A stretch of DNA of 64,000 bases. Source: Cordia subcordata (Eukaryota; Streptophyta; Magnoliopsida; Boraginales; Cordiaceae). Each line of letters starts with the position of its first letter. Within the stretch, counting starts at the first letter, position 1. This document shows positions 23,874 to 37,600 of the stretch, in pieces. The notes beneath the pieces are model-generated. The model saw nothing but the letters and a program-made list of their open reading frames with translations. It had not been told where the DNA came from and searched no databases. The translations under genes were made by a program, and so were the position numbers. The DNA is taken from NCBI GenBank assembly GCA_028554755.1, contig JAPTOF010000005.1, positions 5,837,501 through 5,901,500 of the forward strand. The letters are read 5' to 3'.

Positions 23874-24111
23874 GGGCTGGTTCAAATTGATTTTTTTAGA
23901 GAAAAATATTTTTTCCTGAAAAGCATATTTTTTTTTACAATAAGTATTTAGATTATATTTCAAATAAAATAAAATAAAATAAGACCCTGAAAAAGCTCAG
24001 TTTTTTTTTTCTTCATAAGCCATAGTTTCTAACTTCTCAAAAAAACACTTTTTTTTTGGTCAAAAGTTTTAGAAAAAAGTGGTTATACAACAGGCCAATC
24101 TAAATGAGTCC
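23874..24111. mobile_element. Tourist-like MITE (TAA target duplication)
   Basis: The left end GGGCTGGTTCAAATTGATTT and the reverse complement of the right end GGACTCATTTAGATTGGCC form imperfect terminal inverted repeats. TAA flanks both sides (23871-23873 and 24112-24114). The 238-bp size, ends and 3-bp TAA duplication fit the PIF/Harbinger-derived Tourist class. Confidence 0.6.
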
Positions 24112-25726
24112 TAAATGTTTCTCCTTTTACTAAATCAAAAAATTTTACATATTTAAAATCTAAAAAATATAAAATAACTATGCCTTTTAAACATTAAAAA
24201 GCTAAAATTTAAATAAATCACAATAAACTAAAAAGGGATTAGAGATAACTCAAGTGAAAGTGATTGAGACTCTCTCCATCAGGAATAAGATGTTGAGTTC
24301 AAATCTTATGGGAATGAAGTTGGAATAGGGGTGGAGAGAATGATAAAATAAAATAAAATATAAACTAATGAAAAAGATTATACATATGTGCTTCTTTTAG
24401 AAAACAAAATGAGTTGATAATTCGACGTTGCTTCTAAGACAAAATAGTAGGTTGTGCAAAATATTGAAATTTTAGTGATTATTTTTGTTCAATATTTGGA
24501 AAAAAAAAATGCCATGCAGAATTTAGAATAAAGAAAGAAAAAATGCCACATCGGATTTAAAAAGAAGAAAAGCCACATAACAGAAACTAACGTCATTAGT
24601 TAATGGAGTATAAACCAGCATTTTTTCAGAAGTTTGAGTCCTTCTTCGATTAAAGGTTTGATGTTCAAGTCATTAATTTTATATTTTAGCAAGTTTAGAT
24701 CCTAAAATTACTTTTTTCCTTGCTCATTATTCTTTCTATACCTACTTCATAATGTAGTTTAATTGCCTTTTCTCCTTTTCCACTATGCCCTTTTTCTAGG
24801 ATTTGAATTTCATGAACAATTATATATATTGTCGAGATTCATCTCTCATATTAATATAAAAGAATATATGATATATCCTTAGTTGCATCTAACAATTATT
24901 ATCAATTTGGTTGGCGAATTATAACAAATCAGGTTATCTCTGAAGAATTAAGATAAAGTGGCAATAAAAAGATTTGTCAACAAGATGAATTAACTTGATA
25001 TTTGTTGAATTTTTGAAGCGGTTCAGCAATACATAAACTCTGGTCACGCAGAAGACCATGAAATTTTAACCTCGGCGTGCTAATATCATTTACCACAGTT
25101 GTTTAAGTAATTTTATAGCAAATATTACTTGGCCCTTAAATAATCTGAAATACATAAATTTATCAAGAATTAAATTTTTAAAAGATATATTTGTCTTTTT
25201 ATTGAGTATAAAAATTGATAATTAATAACAAATAAATATATTAAAAATATGCATTTCTTTTGTATGTGGCATGGATATACTTTAATTATGAATTGAGATA
25301 GTGTAAATCTAAATTGAGATGCTACGTGGAACTCTCTTATTCTACCTTTATTTTATGGTATACTTTTACAATGGCAAGTATGATTTTTATTTTTATTTTT
25401 TTGTTTCAAGTTTTAAGAAGCCACTATGCTAAGTTTCCTCCTTTTAATTCACTTTTTTTTCTCTTCGGGTGAGTAATTTTTATTTTTTTAATGTTTGTGT
25501 GGAATGTCATGTGCGTACAATGATTGTCTTTTTTTAATTTTTTGATATTACATTTTTTATTAGTACTAGCCTCATTTTTTTGTTCTCTAAATTGATAAAA
25601 AAAACTAAAATATAAATTAATTTCTTTTTTATTTATAAAATTGATTTATTTTTATTATATAATTATCTAAATCTAAATTATATTATAAAAAGAAAATAAA
25701 TGAACATATGTGTGTGCATTCTTAAA
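24112..25726. other. AT-rich intergenic, no gene seen
   Basis: No open frame of note and no recognised element. It contains several short AAAATAAAAT runs and T-runs. Confidence 0.45.
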
Positions 25727-26243
25727 GGGTTCATTTCACAATAGGTCCCTATAATTTCCTCACTTTTTTCTTTTAAATTGATCCCTATTATTTAAAAAAA
25801 ATTTAAATTAGTTCTCAATGGTCCATATTATTTATAAATCTTCATATTAATCTTTAATTTTTTTGTAAAAATAATCAAACTAGTCCCCATTTTTTCAAAA
25901 GAATAAATCCTCAATGTTTTACAAATTTACTCAAATTAGTCATATTTTAAGAATAAATAAATAAATAAATTAGAATTAATTTGAGTAAATTTGTAAAACA
26001 TTAAGAACTAATATGAATTTTTCTTCAAATAATGCAGACGAGTTTGATTACTTTTGTGAAACTTTAAGGACTAATATAAATGTTTCTAAATAATATGGTC
26101 TAATTTAATCATATTTGCAAAACATAAAATACTAATTTAAATTTTTTGTAAAATATTGAAGACCAAATGAATTATTATAAAACAATAAGGACCAATTAGA
26201 GAAAACAAGGAAATAATAAAAACTAATTGTGATATTTTCCTCC
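25727..26243. mobile_element. Foldback MITE, Mutator-like (9-bp target duplication)
   Basis: The two arms are inverted repeats. The left starts GGGTTCATTTCACAATAGGT and the reverse complement of the right starts GGAGGAAAATATCACAATTA. Similarity continues through TTTCCTCACTTTTTTCTTTTA against TTTCCTTGTTTTCTCTAATT. Flanking 9-mers ATTCTTAAA (25718-25726) and ATTCATAAA (26244-26252) match at 8 of 9 positions. The element is 517 bp with no coding capacity. It ends about 260 bp before the AGO4 transcription-start region, so it could affect that promoter. Confidence 0.75.
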
Positions 26244-26399
26244 ATTCATAAACTAAATTCATAGTAAAAAAGACAAAGGTCAAAGGAGACGTGGCACCAA
26301 CCCATTTGCACCAAATCTGCATGAAAAAGAGTTGCCAGTCTGCAGCGGTCTTCTGCAAAAGCGAACATAAGACAAAACTCCTCCCCCTACGGCCCTACG

Positions 26400-28165
26400 C
26401 TACCCCCACCCCCTAACCCCCCGGGGTCTCTATCCCCACCTTAAAGCCCAGACAAACATAAAATACCTTAAACCCACACCCACCCAGAATCTCTACAGTC
26501 TCCTTAGGGTTTTTTGCTTCTTCTTGTCCTCCTCCTCGATCTCTCTGCCTACGCTTTTGCTCTTCTGTTCTTCCCATCGTGTCAAAAAGGTGTATATTCC
26601 ACTTCTCTTCTCTCTCTATATATATATCTCTTTTTCTTTTCTTTATTTTTTTTTTCTCTTTTTAGAGTATCTGAATGCGTTTTTATACACGTATGTGTGT
26701 CTGTACAGCACTCTACGTGACAAGGTATTCTTTCTCTTTTATTTTTGCTTTCTGCTTGCTGTGTTTTTTTCTCCTTATTTTTTTTTTCCTGTGTGTGTGT
26801 TTTTTTCCTCTTTTTTGTTTTTTTTTTTTGTTTTTTGCTTCTAGATTTCTAGTTTTCTTTTGCTGGTGAAACTTAGTGTTGTTTTCAGTTTTGACGCTAA
26901 AAGATCTGATATGTCTATGTTTCTTTTTTCTGCTGTTTTTTTAAACGTTGGTTTGGGCAAGAAAATGTTAATTTACCATGAGATCTGATACGTTAACGTT
27001 AAAAAACGCCTTCTCCTTTTAGCTAAGAAAAAAAAAAAGCCGCAAAAATTTATGGGCTTTGTTTTGTTCATCTTTTCAGTTTGATTTTGATGTTTTTGGG
27101 TCTCCATTTCTTTCTTTTCTTGGTATACTTATACGTGCCATATCATGGCTATGCATGTATATATGAGGATACGCTTAGGTCTCCGTGCCTGCGAACATTA
27201 ATGTTGTTTTTTCTCTTCTTTGTTAATATTATTATTTTTTTCTGTTTCTGCTATTCGGCACTTCTTTTGTTTTTTTCCTCCATATAATCACGTTCAAAAT
27301 ATGGTTTAAGAAAGGTGGAAATTATTGCTTTTGCTGCATTTGGTTTCCATTTATGTATATGTTTAATGTAAATATGTGCAAATTTCTATTATGGGTTCTG
27401 ATATCTTCAATGTTAAAGCCTTGAAAATTGCTTCCTTTTCTTTTCTCGTATACATACATACATAAAATATACAGAGACATAGGTGCGTCTGTGTGGGTAT
27501 ATTTGCAATCTTCTTTTCTCTCATATATATATGTGTGTGTATACTTGGAATCTTGGTACATCCTTGATTTTCGGCTATTACTTACATAAGCTCTTATATT
27601 TTTTTTTTCTTATTATCATTTTGATAGCACAAGCATGGTAAGAGAAAATAGCAAGTATAGCATTAAAGGAGAAGTACATAATCTTGCAATACAGAGGATA
27701 AATTGGAATTTGTGAATTATGTGTAATTCTTTGGGGTCTTTAATGGGTTTTCTCTGCAATGCAGCAACTGGAAATATCGAATCCAAGAATTATTTTCTTC
27801 TTTCGTTTGATGAACCACTTTCTGATATTGCATTAGTCTTTGAACTGTTGCACACTATATATGCTGAAGTTTGCTACCCTCTTTATTTAGTTAATTTAAT
27901 TCAACACCATTACTATTGTCTTTTACTTTGATCCATATATTACTGTTGTTGTTACTCTTCACCTCTTTACTACATGGTCTAATAATTGTACATTCATTTT
28001 CAGTTGAATAAATCTTTCCATTATCTTCTTGATGTTCAAGACAAAATCGTAATGAAAATTAGGAAAGTAGTTAATATGATTTTTATCCTCTGTGCTTTTG
28101 AGTTATTAAATTAGTTTACTTCATTCCATAAGCTCTTTTTTGATCTTGTTTTCATTTTCTTCAAG
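26400..28165 (+). other. AGO4: AGO4 promoter end, non-coding first exon and 5'-UTR intron
   Basis: A C-rich stretch (26380-26480) is followed by a pyrimidine-rich leader. The likely non-coding exon ends at a donor AAAAAG|GTGTAT near 26590. A T-rich intron of about 1.57 kb then runs to an acceptor TTCTTCAAG ending at 28165, ten bases before the start codon. T-rich reading frames inside the intron code only low-complexity Phe/Leu peptides. The transcription start is not fixed by the sequence. Confidence 0.6.
26504..26512 (-). promoter_or_regulatory. Telo-box (AAACCCTAA) at the AGO4 5' end
   Basis: The + strand reads TTAGGGTTT, the reverse complement of AAACCCTAA, inside a C-rich then pyrimidine-rich leader. 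This motif is common near transcription starts of broadly expressed plant genes. Confidence 0.55.
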
Positions 28166-28175
28166 TTGATCATAA

Positions 28176-31100
28176 ATGGAGCCTAAGGAAAATGTACCAG
28201 AATCACTGCCTCCACCTCCACCTACCATGCCACCTAATGTTGTGCCCACAAAACTCTCAGTTGGAAAGCGTGCGCCGATGGCTAGGCGCGGCCTTGGTAC
28301 AAAGGGCCAGAAGCTTCAGCTTCTCACAAACCATTTCAAAGTCAGTGTGGCAAGCACTGATGGACACTTTTTTCACTACAGTGTAATTAGTCTGCTCACT
28401 TCTCTATTTTAGCATTGCCGGCCCCTTCTAGTTTACTTTGTACATTGATAATTTCTCCATTTTATTGTTTCTTCAGGTAGCGATAACTTATGAAGATGGC
28501 AATCCAGTTGAGGCAAAAGGAATAGGAAGGAGGATTCTAGACAAAGTTCAAGAGACTTACAAATCTGAACTGGATGGAAAGGACTTTGCCTATGATGGTG
28601 AGAAAAGCTTGTTCACCATTGGTTCTCTGCCAAGAAAGAAGCTTCAGTTCACTGTTGTGCTTGAAGAATCTTCTTCAAACAGGTGTTGTATATCTCTTTT
28701 GTGTTGGAAAATCATTTTCTTCTCCGTTTAAAGATTTTCAATGAGTTATCACACGCGCATGTATCATCTTTGCAGGAATTTGGCTAGTGGAAGTCCTGAT
28801 CATGAAGGCAGCCCCGAGCAAGGTGACAAAAAAAGATCAAGGCGCCAATCCAGATCAAAGTCATACAAAGTGATAATCAGTTTTGCAGCGAAAATTCCAC
28901 TGCAAGCTATTGGGAATGCTCTGCGCGGCCAAGACTCTGAGCATTTTCAGGAAGCTGTTAGAGTGCTTGATATTGTACTAAGACAGCATGCTGCCAGACA
29001 GTAAGAAATTTGTCTATGGTTTTGCCTTTTCTTTAAATTGACTCCGTCACTCATCTACATGGTCTTCCTTTTGCAGGGGTTGTCTTCTAGTCCGCCAATC
29101 ATTCTTCCACAATGAACCAAGAAATTTTACTGATTTAGGGGGTGGGGTGTCTGGTTGTCGTGGTTTCCATTCAAGTTTCCGAGCCACACAAGGTGGCCTT
29201 TCACTGAACATTGGTAAGTTGCTAATGCGTAATTTAAATGTCAGGTATCAATTTCTTGCGGTATTAGCATTTTGATCAACCTCCTTAATGTACACAGATG
29301 TGTCCACCACAATGATCGTAAACCCTGGGCCAGTTGTGGATTTTCTGCTTGCAAATCAAAATGTCCAAGATCCTTATCAGATTGACTGGATGAAGGTACA
29401 GAGCTCCTGACTCGAATTTTCATCCTAGCTTTAGTAGTGAATATGCTTGATGTGGTGGTAATCCTGTATTCTGTCCTGCTTCCTCTGACAGGCTAAAAGG
29501 ATGTTGAAGAATCTCAGAATCCAGGCTGTCCCTTCTAATATCGAATATAAAATCACTGGTTTGAGTGACAGGATCTGCAGGGAACAAACGTAAGTGATGA
29601 GTACAAATTCAGAAAGCTTTAACACTTGAAGTTTTTAGTTATTCCAAATCCTTGGCTTCAAAGTCCTGACATCTTCCGATGGTATAGGTTCCCATTTAAG
29701 CAAAGAAATGGGAAGAATGGGGATGGAGAAAGTCAGCCTGTTGAGCTTACAGTGTATGAATATTTTGTTGATCACCGGAAGATACAATTGAGGTATTCTG
29801 GAGATTTTCCATGCCTAAATGTGGGGAAACCAAAGCGCCCAACTTATATTCCTCTTGAGGTACTTACTCTCAGTTGTTACATCTTATCTTTTGAATAAGA
29901 ACAATGAGGTAATGGGGTTGATCTTTCCTTTTCAGCTCTGCTCACTGGTTTCCTTGCAACGTTATACAAAGTCTCTAACCAATCTCCAGAGAGCGTCACT
30001 TGTAGAAAAGTCTCGACAGAAACCTCAAGAGCGGATGAGAACCTTAACTGATGTAAGTTATTTGGCAATAGACAAACAACAGGACCCATAGGGGTTATTG
30101 TTTCTCCAAGTATCTAATCATGAAATGAATCTTAACAGGCACTGAGAAGTAGCGACTACAATGCTGACCGCCTTCTTGTGTCTTCTGGAATCTCAATCAA
30201 CACTCAGTTATCTCAGGTGGAAGGTCGAGTACTGCAAGCACCAAAGGTGAGCTCTTTTTGTTCCTGCAGGACTCTTTTCTTGTTTATTCTTACTAGTATG
30301 CAGTCAGCATGTGGCTATTTGCTTTTCTTATCATTTACCTGTCGCTTCATTCTCTCACCTGTCAGTCTGTGCTTGTATGCAGTTGGCTGCAGGCAATGGA
30401 GAGGACTTTTTTCCTCGCAATGGAAGATGGAACTTCAACAACAAGGTAAGTGGCTTCTTTGCTTTCTTTCAGACATTCAGAATCAGTATCTAACATTGGA
30501 GCTTTACCTGTGCAGAAATTGGTTGAACCAGTTAAAATTGAACGATGGGCAGCTGTGAACTTCTCTTTTCGTGTGGATATGAAGAGACTCTGTGGGGATT
30601 TGATCAAATGTGGTCAAAATAAAGGAATTGTAAGTATCTCCCGATCTATTACTAATTTGGATCTAAATTTCTTTGATATTCATTATTCAACAATATTTGA
30701 ATTATTTTGCAGTTTATTAGTCCACCATTTGATACTTTCCAAGAAAATCCTCAATTTAGGCGCAGTCCTGCTCCTGTAAGGGTTGAAAAGATGCTTGAAC
30801 TTGTAAAGCAAGGACTTCCAGGGCCACCCCAGTTTCTTCTCTGCGTACTCCCAGAGAGAAAAAATTCCGATGTCTATGGTTGTGTCACCATTCCTTGGAG
30901 CATCTCTTGAAGCCAATTTCTGATCCCCATACCCCAGAAAAAGAAACAAGAAGATAAGAAAACATCCTTCTGCAGAATCTATTATCACCTAATTGGATTT
31001 GTCTCTTAATTGTCTCAGGTCCATGGAAGAGAAAAATGCTTTCTGATATAGGAGTAGTTACACAGTGCATTGTACCCACGAAGCTCAATGATCAGTATCT

Positions 31101-33646
31101 TACCAATGTCCTTCTTAAAATCAATGCAAAGGCAAGTTGTTCACTTTTTGATTATTAGTACGTAGAGCCACTCTTATTTACTTTTATGATAATTGGTAGT
31201 AAGCATGTTTTCTGTTAACACTTGTACTTTACAGCTCGGTGGTATGAATTCTTTGTTAACTGTTGAGCGTTCTCCTTCAATACCTCTGGTTTCCAAAACT
31301 CCCACGATTATCATTGGGATGGATGTGTCACATGGCTCACCTGGTCGTGCTGATGTTCCATCAATTGCCGCCGTAATTATAACTTATCACTAGTTTCATA
31401 TTGCTTTTCGACGAAGTCTAAAACAGAGGCACTGTTTAAGATATTTGTCATCTTTCTTGTTGGAATCGTTAGGTGGTAAGTTCCAGACAGTGGCCCCTGA
31501 TCTCACGCTACCGAGCTGCAGTTCGGACTCAATCACCAAAGATGGAAATGATTGATTCTCTGTTTAAGAAGGTGTCAGATACTGAAGATGGGGGCATTAT
31601 CAGGTACCAATGCTTTTGTAGAATTCTGAATACAGTTTGATTTGTTTCATTGTCCAATATTGACATATTAATAAGTTATTACCAAGTGATATGCTGATAG
31701 ATCACTCATTTTTTTTTTTTGCCTTATGATCTGTTTCTAAGGGAGCTGCTATTGGACTACTATACAAGTTCTGCCAAAAGGAAACCTGAGCAGATAATTA
31801 TATTCAGGTATCTTTTCATCTTCAATCACCCATTAGCCTAAAATGTTAAAATAACTTGGCAACATAAATGCCATGGAACTCCTATCTTTTGACGACTTAA
31901 CTATGTTCAAATGCCATATGAACATCTCTAAATCCAGAACCGAAACTTCCAGTAAAAAAATGTGTTTTAAGAAAGCAAAGCAGCATTGTAGACAGAAGCA
32001 ACTCAGTCTGTTCTTTCAGGGAAATGTTAACAATTATCTCCAGTGGCCTTCTCACTGAAATTTCCTGGAGATATTAGAGTTGCACGTCATATATGACTTG
32101 ATAAACCTATAGCATTGTAGATTACAAAGGTATCCTAGTGGGAGACATTCCATTTCCTCAATCACAGTTTTTATTTGTCATGAATGTCTACGTCTTGTTT
32201 ATTATGAAGTTGGAAATTATTTGCCACAAATTTCAGCTTGTCTGAAAAATAAAACTAAAACTGTCAGACAGTACCTGTTTAGTAATCATCCGCTAAAGTA
32301 TGCCAAAGCATTCCTTTGCTGACTTTTACAATGACTTGTGCACCTTAAGTTTAAGCCGAAAGCTCATTTCTTTCCTTTTCTTTTCCAGCACATGCACTAA
32401 CTTTTGCCAGTCGTTGTGAACAGGGATGGAGTAAGCGAATCTCAGTTCAATCAAGTTCTAAATATTGAGCTTGATCAGATCATTGAGGTATTCATCTTTA
32501 CTTATAGACTAACCAAGAATTTCTTAGGCCACTTTTCATTGTCCTTGAATATAGTGGTTAATCAGCATACTTTGGCATTCCACAGGCATGCAAATTTTTG
32601 GATGAGAAGTGGAATCCCAAATTCACACTGATAGTTGCACAGAAAAATCATCACACCAAATTCTTCCAAAGCAACTCACCAGATAACGTTCCTCCTGGTT
32701 AGACTTTGCAAATATTATTCATGACGAATACAATAGACTTGATATTTTGAAGTGCATAAAGTTTATATTCTTTTTTATGCAGGAACCGTCATTGATAATG
32801 GGATATGCCACCCAAAAACCAACGATTTCTACATGTGTGCCCATGCTGGAATGATTGTGAGATATCATTCCTATTCTCTTCCTCTGAATGTTAGATGTGC
32901 TTGGAAAACTAAACCAAGTGCACTGTTGTACAAACTATGTCAAGGAAAGAGATTCCACTATGAACTCAGAATCTTTCTTTCTTTTTATGTCTACAGGGAA
33001 CGACCAGGCCAACCCATTATCATGTTTTGCACGATGAACTAGGCTTCTCGGCCGACGACCTGCAGGAGCTGGCTCACTCGCTGTCTTATGTGTAAGTTTA
33101 GAAAGACTAGTAGGGAAAATATCATTAGATTGCTTACAGCTAAATCTTGTCCAGAGTGATGGTTATGAGATCTAATGACATCGGCTTGATTCTTTTAACT
33201 TTACAGGTACCAGAGAAGTACGACAGCCATCTCAGTAGGTAATAAAAGCTTTCGCTCAATTCCCACTTGACTTACACACCTAATTTTTACCCTTCATTAT
33301 TTCCTTATTTGGACCTTCCTTTGCTGTTTGTGGGATCATCTCACGCAGTTCCCATTCTGGGAACTGTGTGCATCTATGGAGTTTGATAATGCTCATGTGA
33401 TTTTCATTCATTTTCATTGGCAAACTCTCTTTTATGTTGTGGTATTTAATTCTTTAAAATCTGTATGCAGTTGCCCCTATATGTTATGCCCACCTTGCTG
33501 CTGCCCAAGTTTCCCAGTTTATCAAGTTTGATGAATTATCAGAGACATCTTCCAGCCATGGTGGGGTAACTTCTGCTGGTGGTGTTTCAGTCCCTGAGCT
33601 GCCCAGGCTGCACGATAGAGTCACGAATTCTATGTTTTTTTGTTGA
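28176..33646 (+). CDS. AGO4: ARGONAUTE 4-type protein, complete, 22 coding exons
   Basis: Nuclear ARGONAUTE that loads 24-nt siRNAs and guides DNA methylation. Coding exons: 28176-28382, 28477-28682, 28776-29000, 29077-29213, 29298-29395, 29492-29589, 29688-29859, 29936-30052, 30139-30246, 30383-30445, 30516-30629, 30713-30878, 31019-31131, 31235-31372, 31473-31603, 31742-31807, 32424-32487, 32586-32697, 32783-32856, 32997-33091, 33207-33238, 33471-33646. They sum to 2712 nt (903 residues) with phases in register. AGO4-clade marks: a proline-rich N-terminus, [47 protein letters not shown], and the C-terminus SMFFC. PIWI slicer residues are present: Asp in [10 protein letters not shown] (about 638), Asp in IIIFRDGVSE (about 721), His in [11 protein letters not shown] (about 810-812). 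The intron after 31131 has a GC donor. The gene converges on the SUN gene. The clade is certain; AGO4 rather than a close paralogue is likely. Confidence 0.93.
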
Positions 33647-34289
33647 GCTCCCCAACCTCCCCAAATAACCCAATCCAACTTGAAGAATTGCTTAAAGTAT
33701 CATGACTCTAGGATTAATTACGACTATGACTATGATTAGTCCTATTACTTAATTATGACTATGATTCTAGGATAGAATACTTGGCTAGCTCTATTGCTTA
33801 ATTATCTAGTGATACCTTTGTAGTATGCTCTCTACTGGTTAATTTACAATGACACTCCGTCAAGTATATGCGGGTGCAACATGTTTGAGTAGATTATATA
33901 GTGTTTTTTCATCTCTATTGTTTGATTCAGATGATTTTCATTAAAAGCTCAGCAAGAAGATCAACTTCTTAACTCCACGAAACTCTACAGGCTCATCACA
34001 ATCGATTAACTGAAAACATTCCTATCATAAGGATGACAAAGCAAAGCTTCTAAAAACAAAAACTGAATCAAAATAAAGAACTTCAATCTAATAGTTATTG
34101 ACACAAAAAGCTTCCGTTAATCCTGAGGGCCGCAGCTAATAATGAAGAAAATAGGAGGTTTTCAATATGAGTAAAGATGCTTTTCATCCTAGTTCTAAAG
34201 AAGGCATTGTGTGAACGAATGGACCCACACCTCGGGGCTTCTAATCATTCAGAGGCAAATTAACTAGAAAATTATAGAGAGAGAGAGAA

Positions 34290-34382
<93 letters not shown>

Positions 34383-34697
34383 AGATAGAAGAGAAACAAA
34401 CAGGAGAATTTGCTCAATTTTAACCAAGTTCTATGAGATTTTCAAGGACTTGGAATATAAATGTCCATAGAAATCAGATATACACATCTAGACCCTGATG
34501 TAATTCACAATTGGCAACAAAACCGGTGGAGCTGAAGAATATGAAGAGAGAAACAACATAATCGGTTAACACTTCAATGTTAAGAAGCAGGATAATAACT
34601 ACAAGGGACTATAGGAACTAAAACTAATAAGAGAAGCAAAAATAAAAAAATAAAAAAATTAGAGTAGTAGTGACAGAATAACCAACTTTAGACTGCA
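33647..34697. other. Convergent AGO4/SUN 3' flanks
   Basis: The 3' ends of the + strand AGO4 and the - strand SUN gene are 1.05 kb apart. Apart from the GA microsatellite and short GACTATGATTA-type repeats at about 33715-33775, I see no feature or further gene here. Confidence 0.6.
34275..34380 (+). repeat. (GA)n microsatellite with interspersed GAAA
   Basis: About 106 bp of GA dinucleotides interrupted at intervals by an extra AA, giving a higher-order (GA)4-6-AA pattern. Confidence 0.95.
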
Positions 34698-37600
34698 TCA
34701 ATGCTGTCCAGCCATCACCGAAGTGGAGCTAGGTTCATAACCATGTACCCTCAGCCGATAGATGCATGTGTGAGACAAGCTTCCATGATTAGATGTAAAA
34801 TCAAATCTGATTGTGTCAACAATGCTAGAGCCTACAAAGTCCAACACATTAAAAGTCTGAGCATTTCTTTTCTTGAGGTCATAAGAGAATTCTGTCAAAA
34901 GAAACATCTTCTCGCTTTCAGTGTGCAGATTAGTCGGATCATGCCCTTCCAGCCACCCAGAGACTCTGCAGTCCTTAGGAGCACTGGATCTATCATAGGC
35001 AACACTCTGCAGAAAAGAATCTCCATATTTAGAAACTTAACAGAAGGGGGCAACATTAAGCATGTAGAAGTCCTGTTACAAGCAAAACCATGAATCCAAA
35101 TTTAGTAACTCACAACAGTTTGTGATGCAAAAAGGTAAATGAAAGAGAAGGGAGTGATGATTAACCATATCAGTCGAAAAGCAGGTCATGCTTCAAATAC
35201 CGCAACATTCAGAGCCCATGCAGTGTCACAACGTAACAATAGATACAACACTTTCTTTCTGAAGTGCCATAGACAAACGAAAGAAGTCATTTTCCAACAA
35301 AAATAAAATAAAATAAAATAAGTCATTTTCCAGGGAACAAGAAAATAATAAGTCACTTTCCAAAATAAAAGAAATAAAATAAAATAAGGGAAGCCTAGTC
35401 ACTCTGTCTCACAAAGATAGAGCAACCATGTAACCATTGTTATGTCTATATCTTCAAATGTACCCCTCATTAATCCATCTAAAATGTTAACTTTCATTTA
35501 CAAATCAAAGAAATGAAACAAGCCACTTTCCAACTCGAAGAAGAAAATAAAATAAGCCACTTCCAAAATGAAACGAAGGAAGCCTACTCACTCTGTCCCA
35601 CAAAGATGGAAGTGTTTGCCTTACCATAAATATTAAGGAAACAAAATAAAGGCAAGCAACTGAGTAACCATTGTAATGTCTACATTTTCAAATGCATCCC
35701 TCATTAATTCAATTCTAACTTGCATTACAAATCAAAGAACGTATTTTGCGTCAATTAGGGGCAAAATATAACATCTGAAGGATCTTTCAACATATGAAGT
35801 CAAAGGAGAATTCTTCATCAGAATAGAGAGTGACTTTATCTTTGTGAAATGGCAGCAGTACACCTTATCTATCCTAAACGGAAGCATCCACAATACAGTA
35901 AATCAAATAATCTCATCTAAACTTCCCTATTATTCTTTTTGCCTGCCATTCATGGTTACTCACAACTACGTATGAGCCTTAAACAACACCTTTGAAAACG
36001 GAATAACAGAACAACAAATGTGCAGAGAGTCTCTGAATCGGCCACGTCTACATGTATGTCATCATGGCCTTCAAGGACAGCATAGGCCAATTAGCCTATT
36101 AGTCTTCATTAGCTGCAGAGGCCCAATAACACTGCATCAAACCCTATCTCGTTTTCACTTGCAGCTCTCTTTTACCTTTTGCAGTCTGCTCTTTTGCACC
36201 CAGGAGAAAGAAAAGGGGGGAAAGATTAACCAGTATAAGCTTCCCAGAATTATGTTATCAACTTCACACATTAAGACAAGGTAGACAGCAAATTACATAA
36301 CATTATCATACCATTCTATGAAACTTATTGATATATAAACAAACTTGATATCCTCAGCTTACTATGTTCAAATGACATGCAAAAGTAATATGCCACAGGC
36401 AGAAACCCAGCTTAATCTCTAGTGTATCCAAAGTAAAAGGTTTACTAGCTTTGGAAATTCATGGCTCATAATGCTATCCTGGTACAGATTGTTATGCCAT
36501 TTCTGAGATAAATTTGAGATACCATTAGTGTCCGTAGTAGATAATTAGGCTGTAATCCATAATCCTTTGCCTCAGAACAGGTAGGCAAACAAATACAGTT
36601 GTAATAGTAATATAATAAATCCAACTAGTATAAGATGATAATTTGATCAGTTCTAGCACCTGAACACAAGCCTCTAAAATGAGACTTGCGCATCTTAATA
36701 GATGCTCAAAGACAATAGATGGTTAATTGTCCTTGAATAATATGTTGTAAGTTCTTTAGAGTATGCAAAGACAAACACCACCAGGTAAGAGCATCACTGA
36801 TCCCCTTTGCCAGCACCTTTAGAGCTAGACGCTTTTACTTACAGCATCATATGTGTATATAATTATATCAGTAGTGGATATAAGGAACTCTCTCTTGCTT
36901 TATTGCATAACCTAGGAATACATGAGCTCTACAATCTAATATCCGCAACCCAAGTACTTTCATCCATACATTAGTTACCTTTGGTTCTTCCACAGCAGCA
37001 ACATGATTCATTTGGATCATCGACACAAAGAAATATTCATAGTGCTAAGCAAACATATACAATACACATGTACCCAAGTGCAAGTTCCAACAAAAAATCA
37101 ATTAATGGAAAACCAACTCCAGAAAGTCGAGTCAAACATATAAAATTCCAAATCTAAAGTGTTATCACAAGGTGCTGTTCATGGGACCAAGTGGCTACGA
37201 AAACATCTCTCTCCATTTCGTGAGAAGTGAGACCTCTATCATTGAAGCACCAAAGCGGCGCACCCTGTTTACAAACTTAGTACACCAATGTAGATTACTT
37301 CAGTCATCCAAATTTCCCCATCTATTCTTTTCTCCTGACTATGGATCAAATTAAATCATTTTCCTAGGCCTACATGTTTTCCTTCGGACAATGGATCAAA
37401 TTGCAAGCAGATGCCAAATCCTTAAGAAGGAACGCCACAAACCCATAGTCACTACATAAACTACCCAAAATATTTTGACCCTGCAGCAAACAGTGGTTCA
37501 TATAATTATGCCAACACTGAGAGGAAATATAATTCATTCATGAAAATACAGCTACACACATCACACAAGTTTATATTCTGGTGCTAACTTCAGTAATCAG

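Noticed and set aside
26514..27287. Several Phe/Leu-rich open frames of 60-106 codons
   Set aside because: They lie in the T-rich leader and first intron of AGO4. They are low-complexity with no family signature.
34275..34380. Regular GA/GAAA spacing that could look like a repeat array of a defence locus
   Set aside because: A simple microsatellite with no unique spacers. No CRISPR array is expected or present in a plant nuclear genome.
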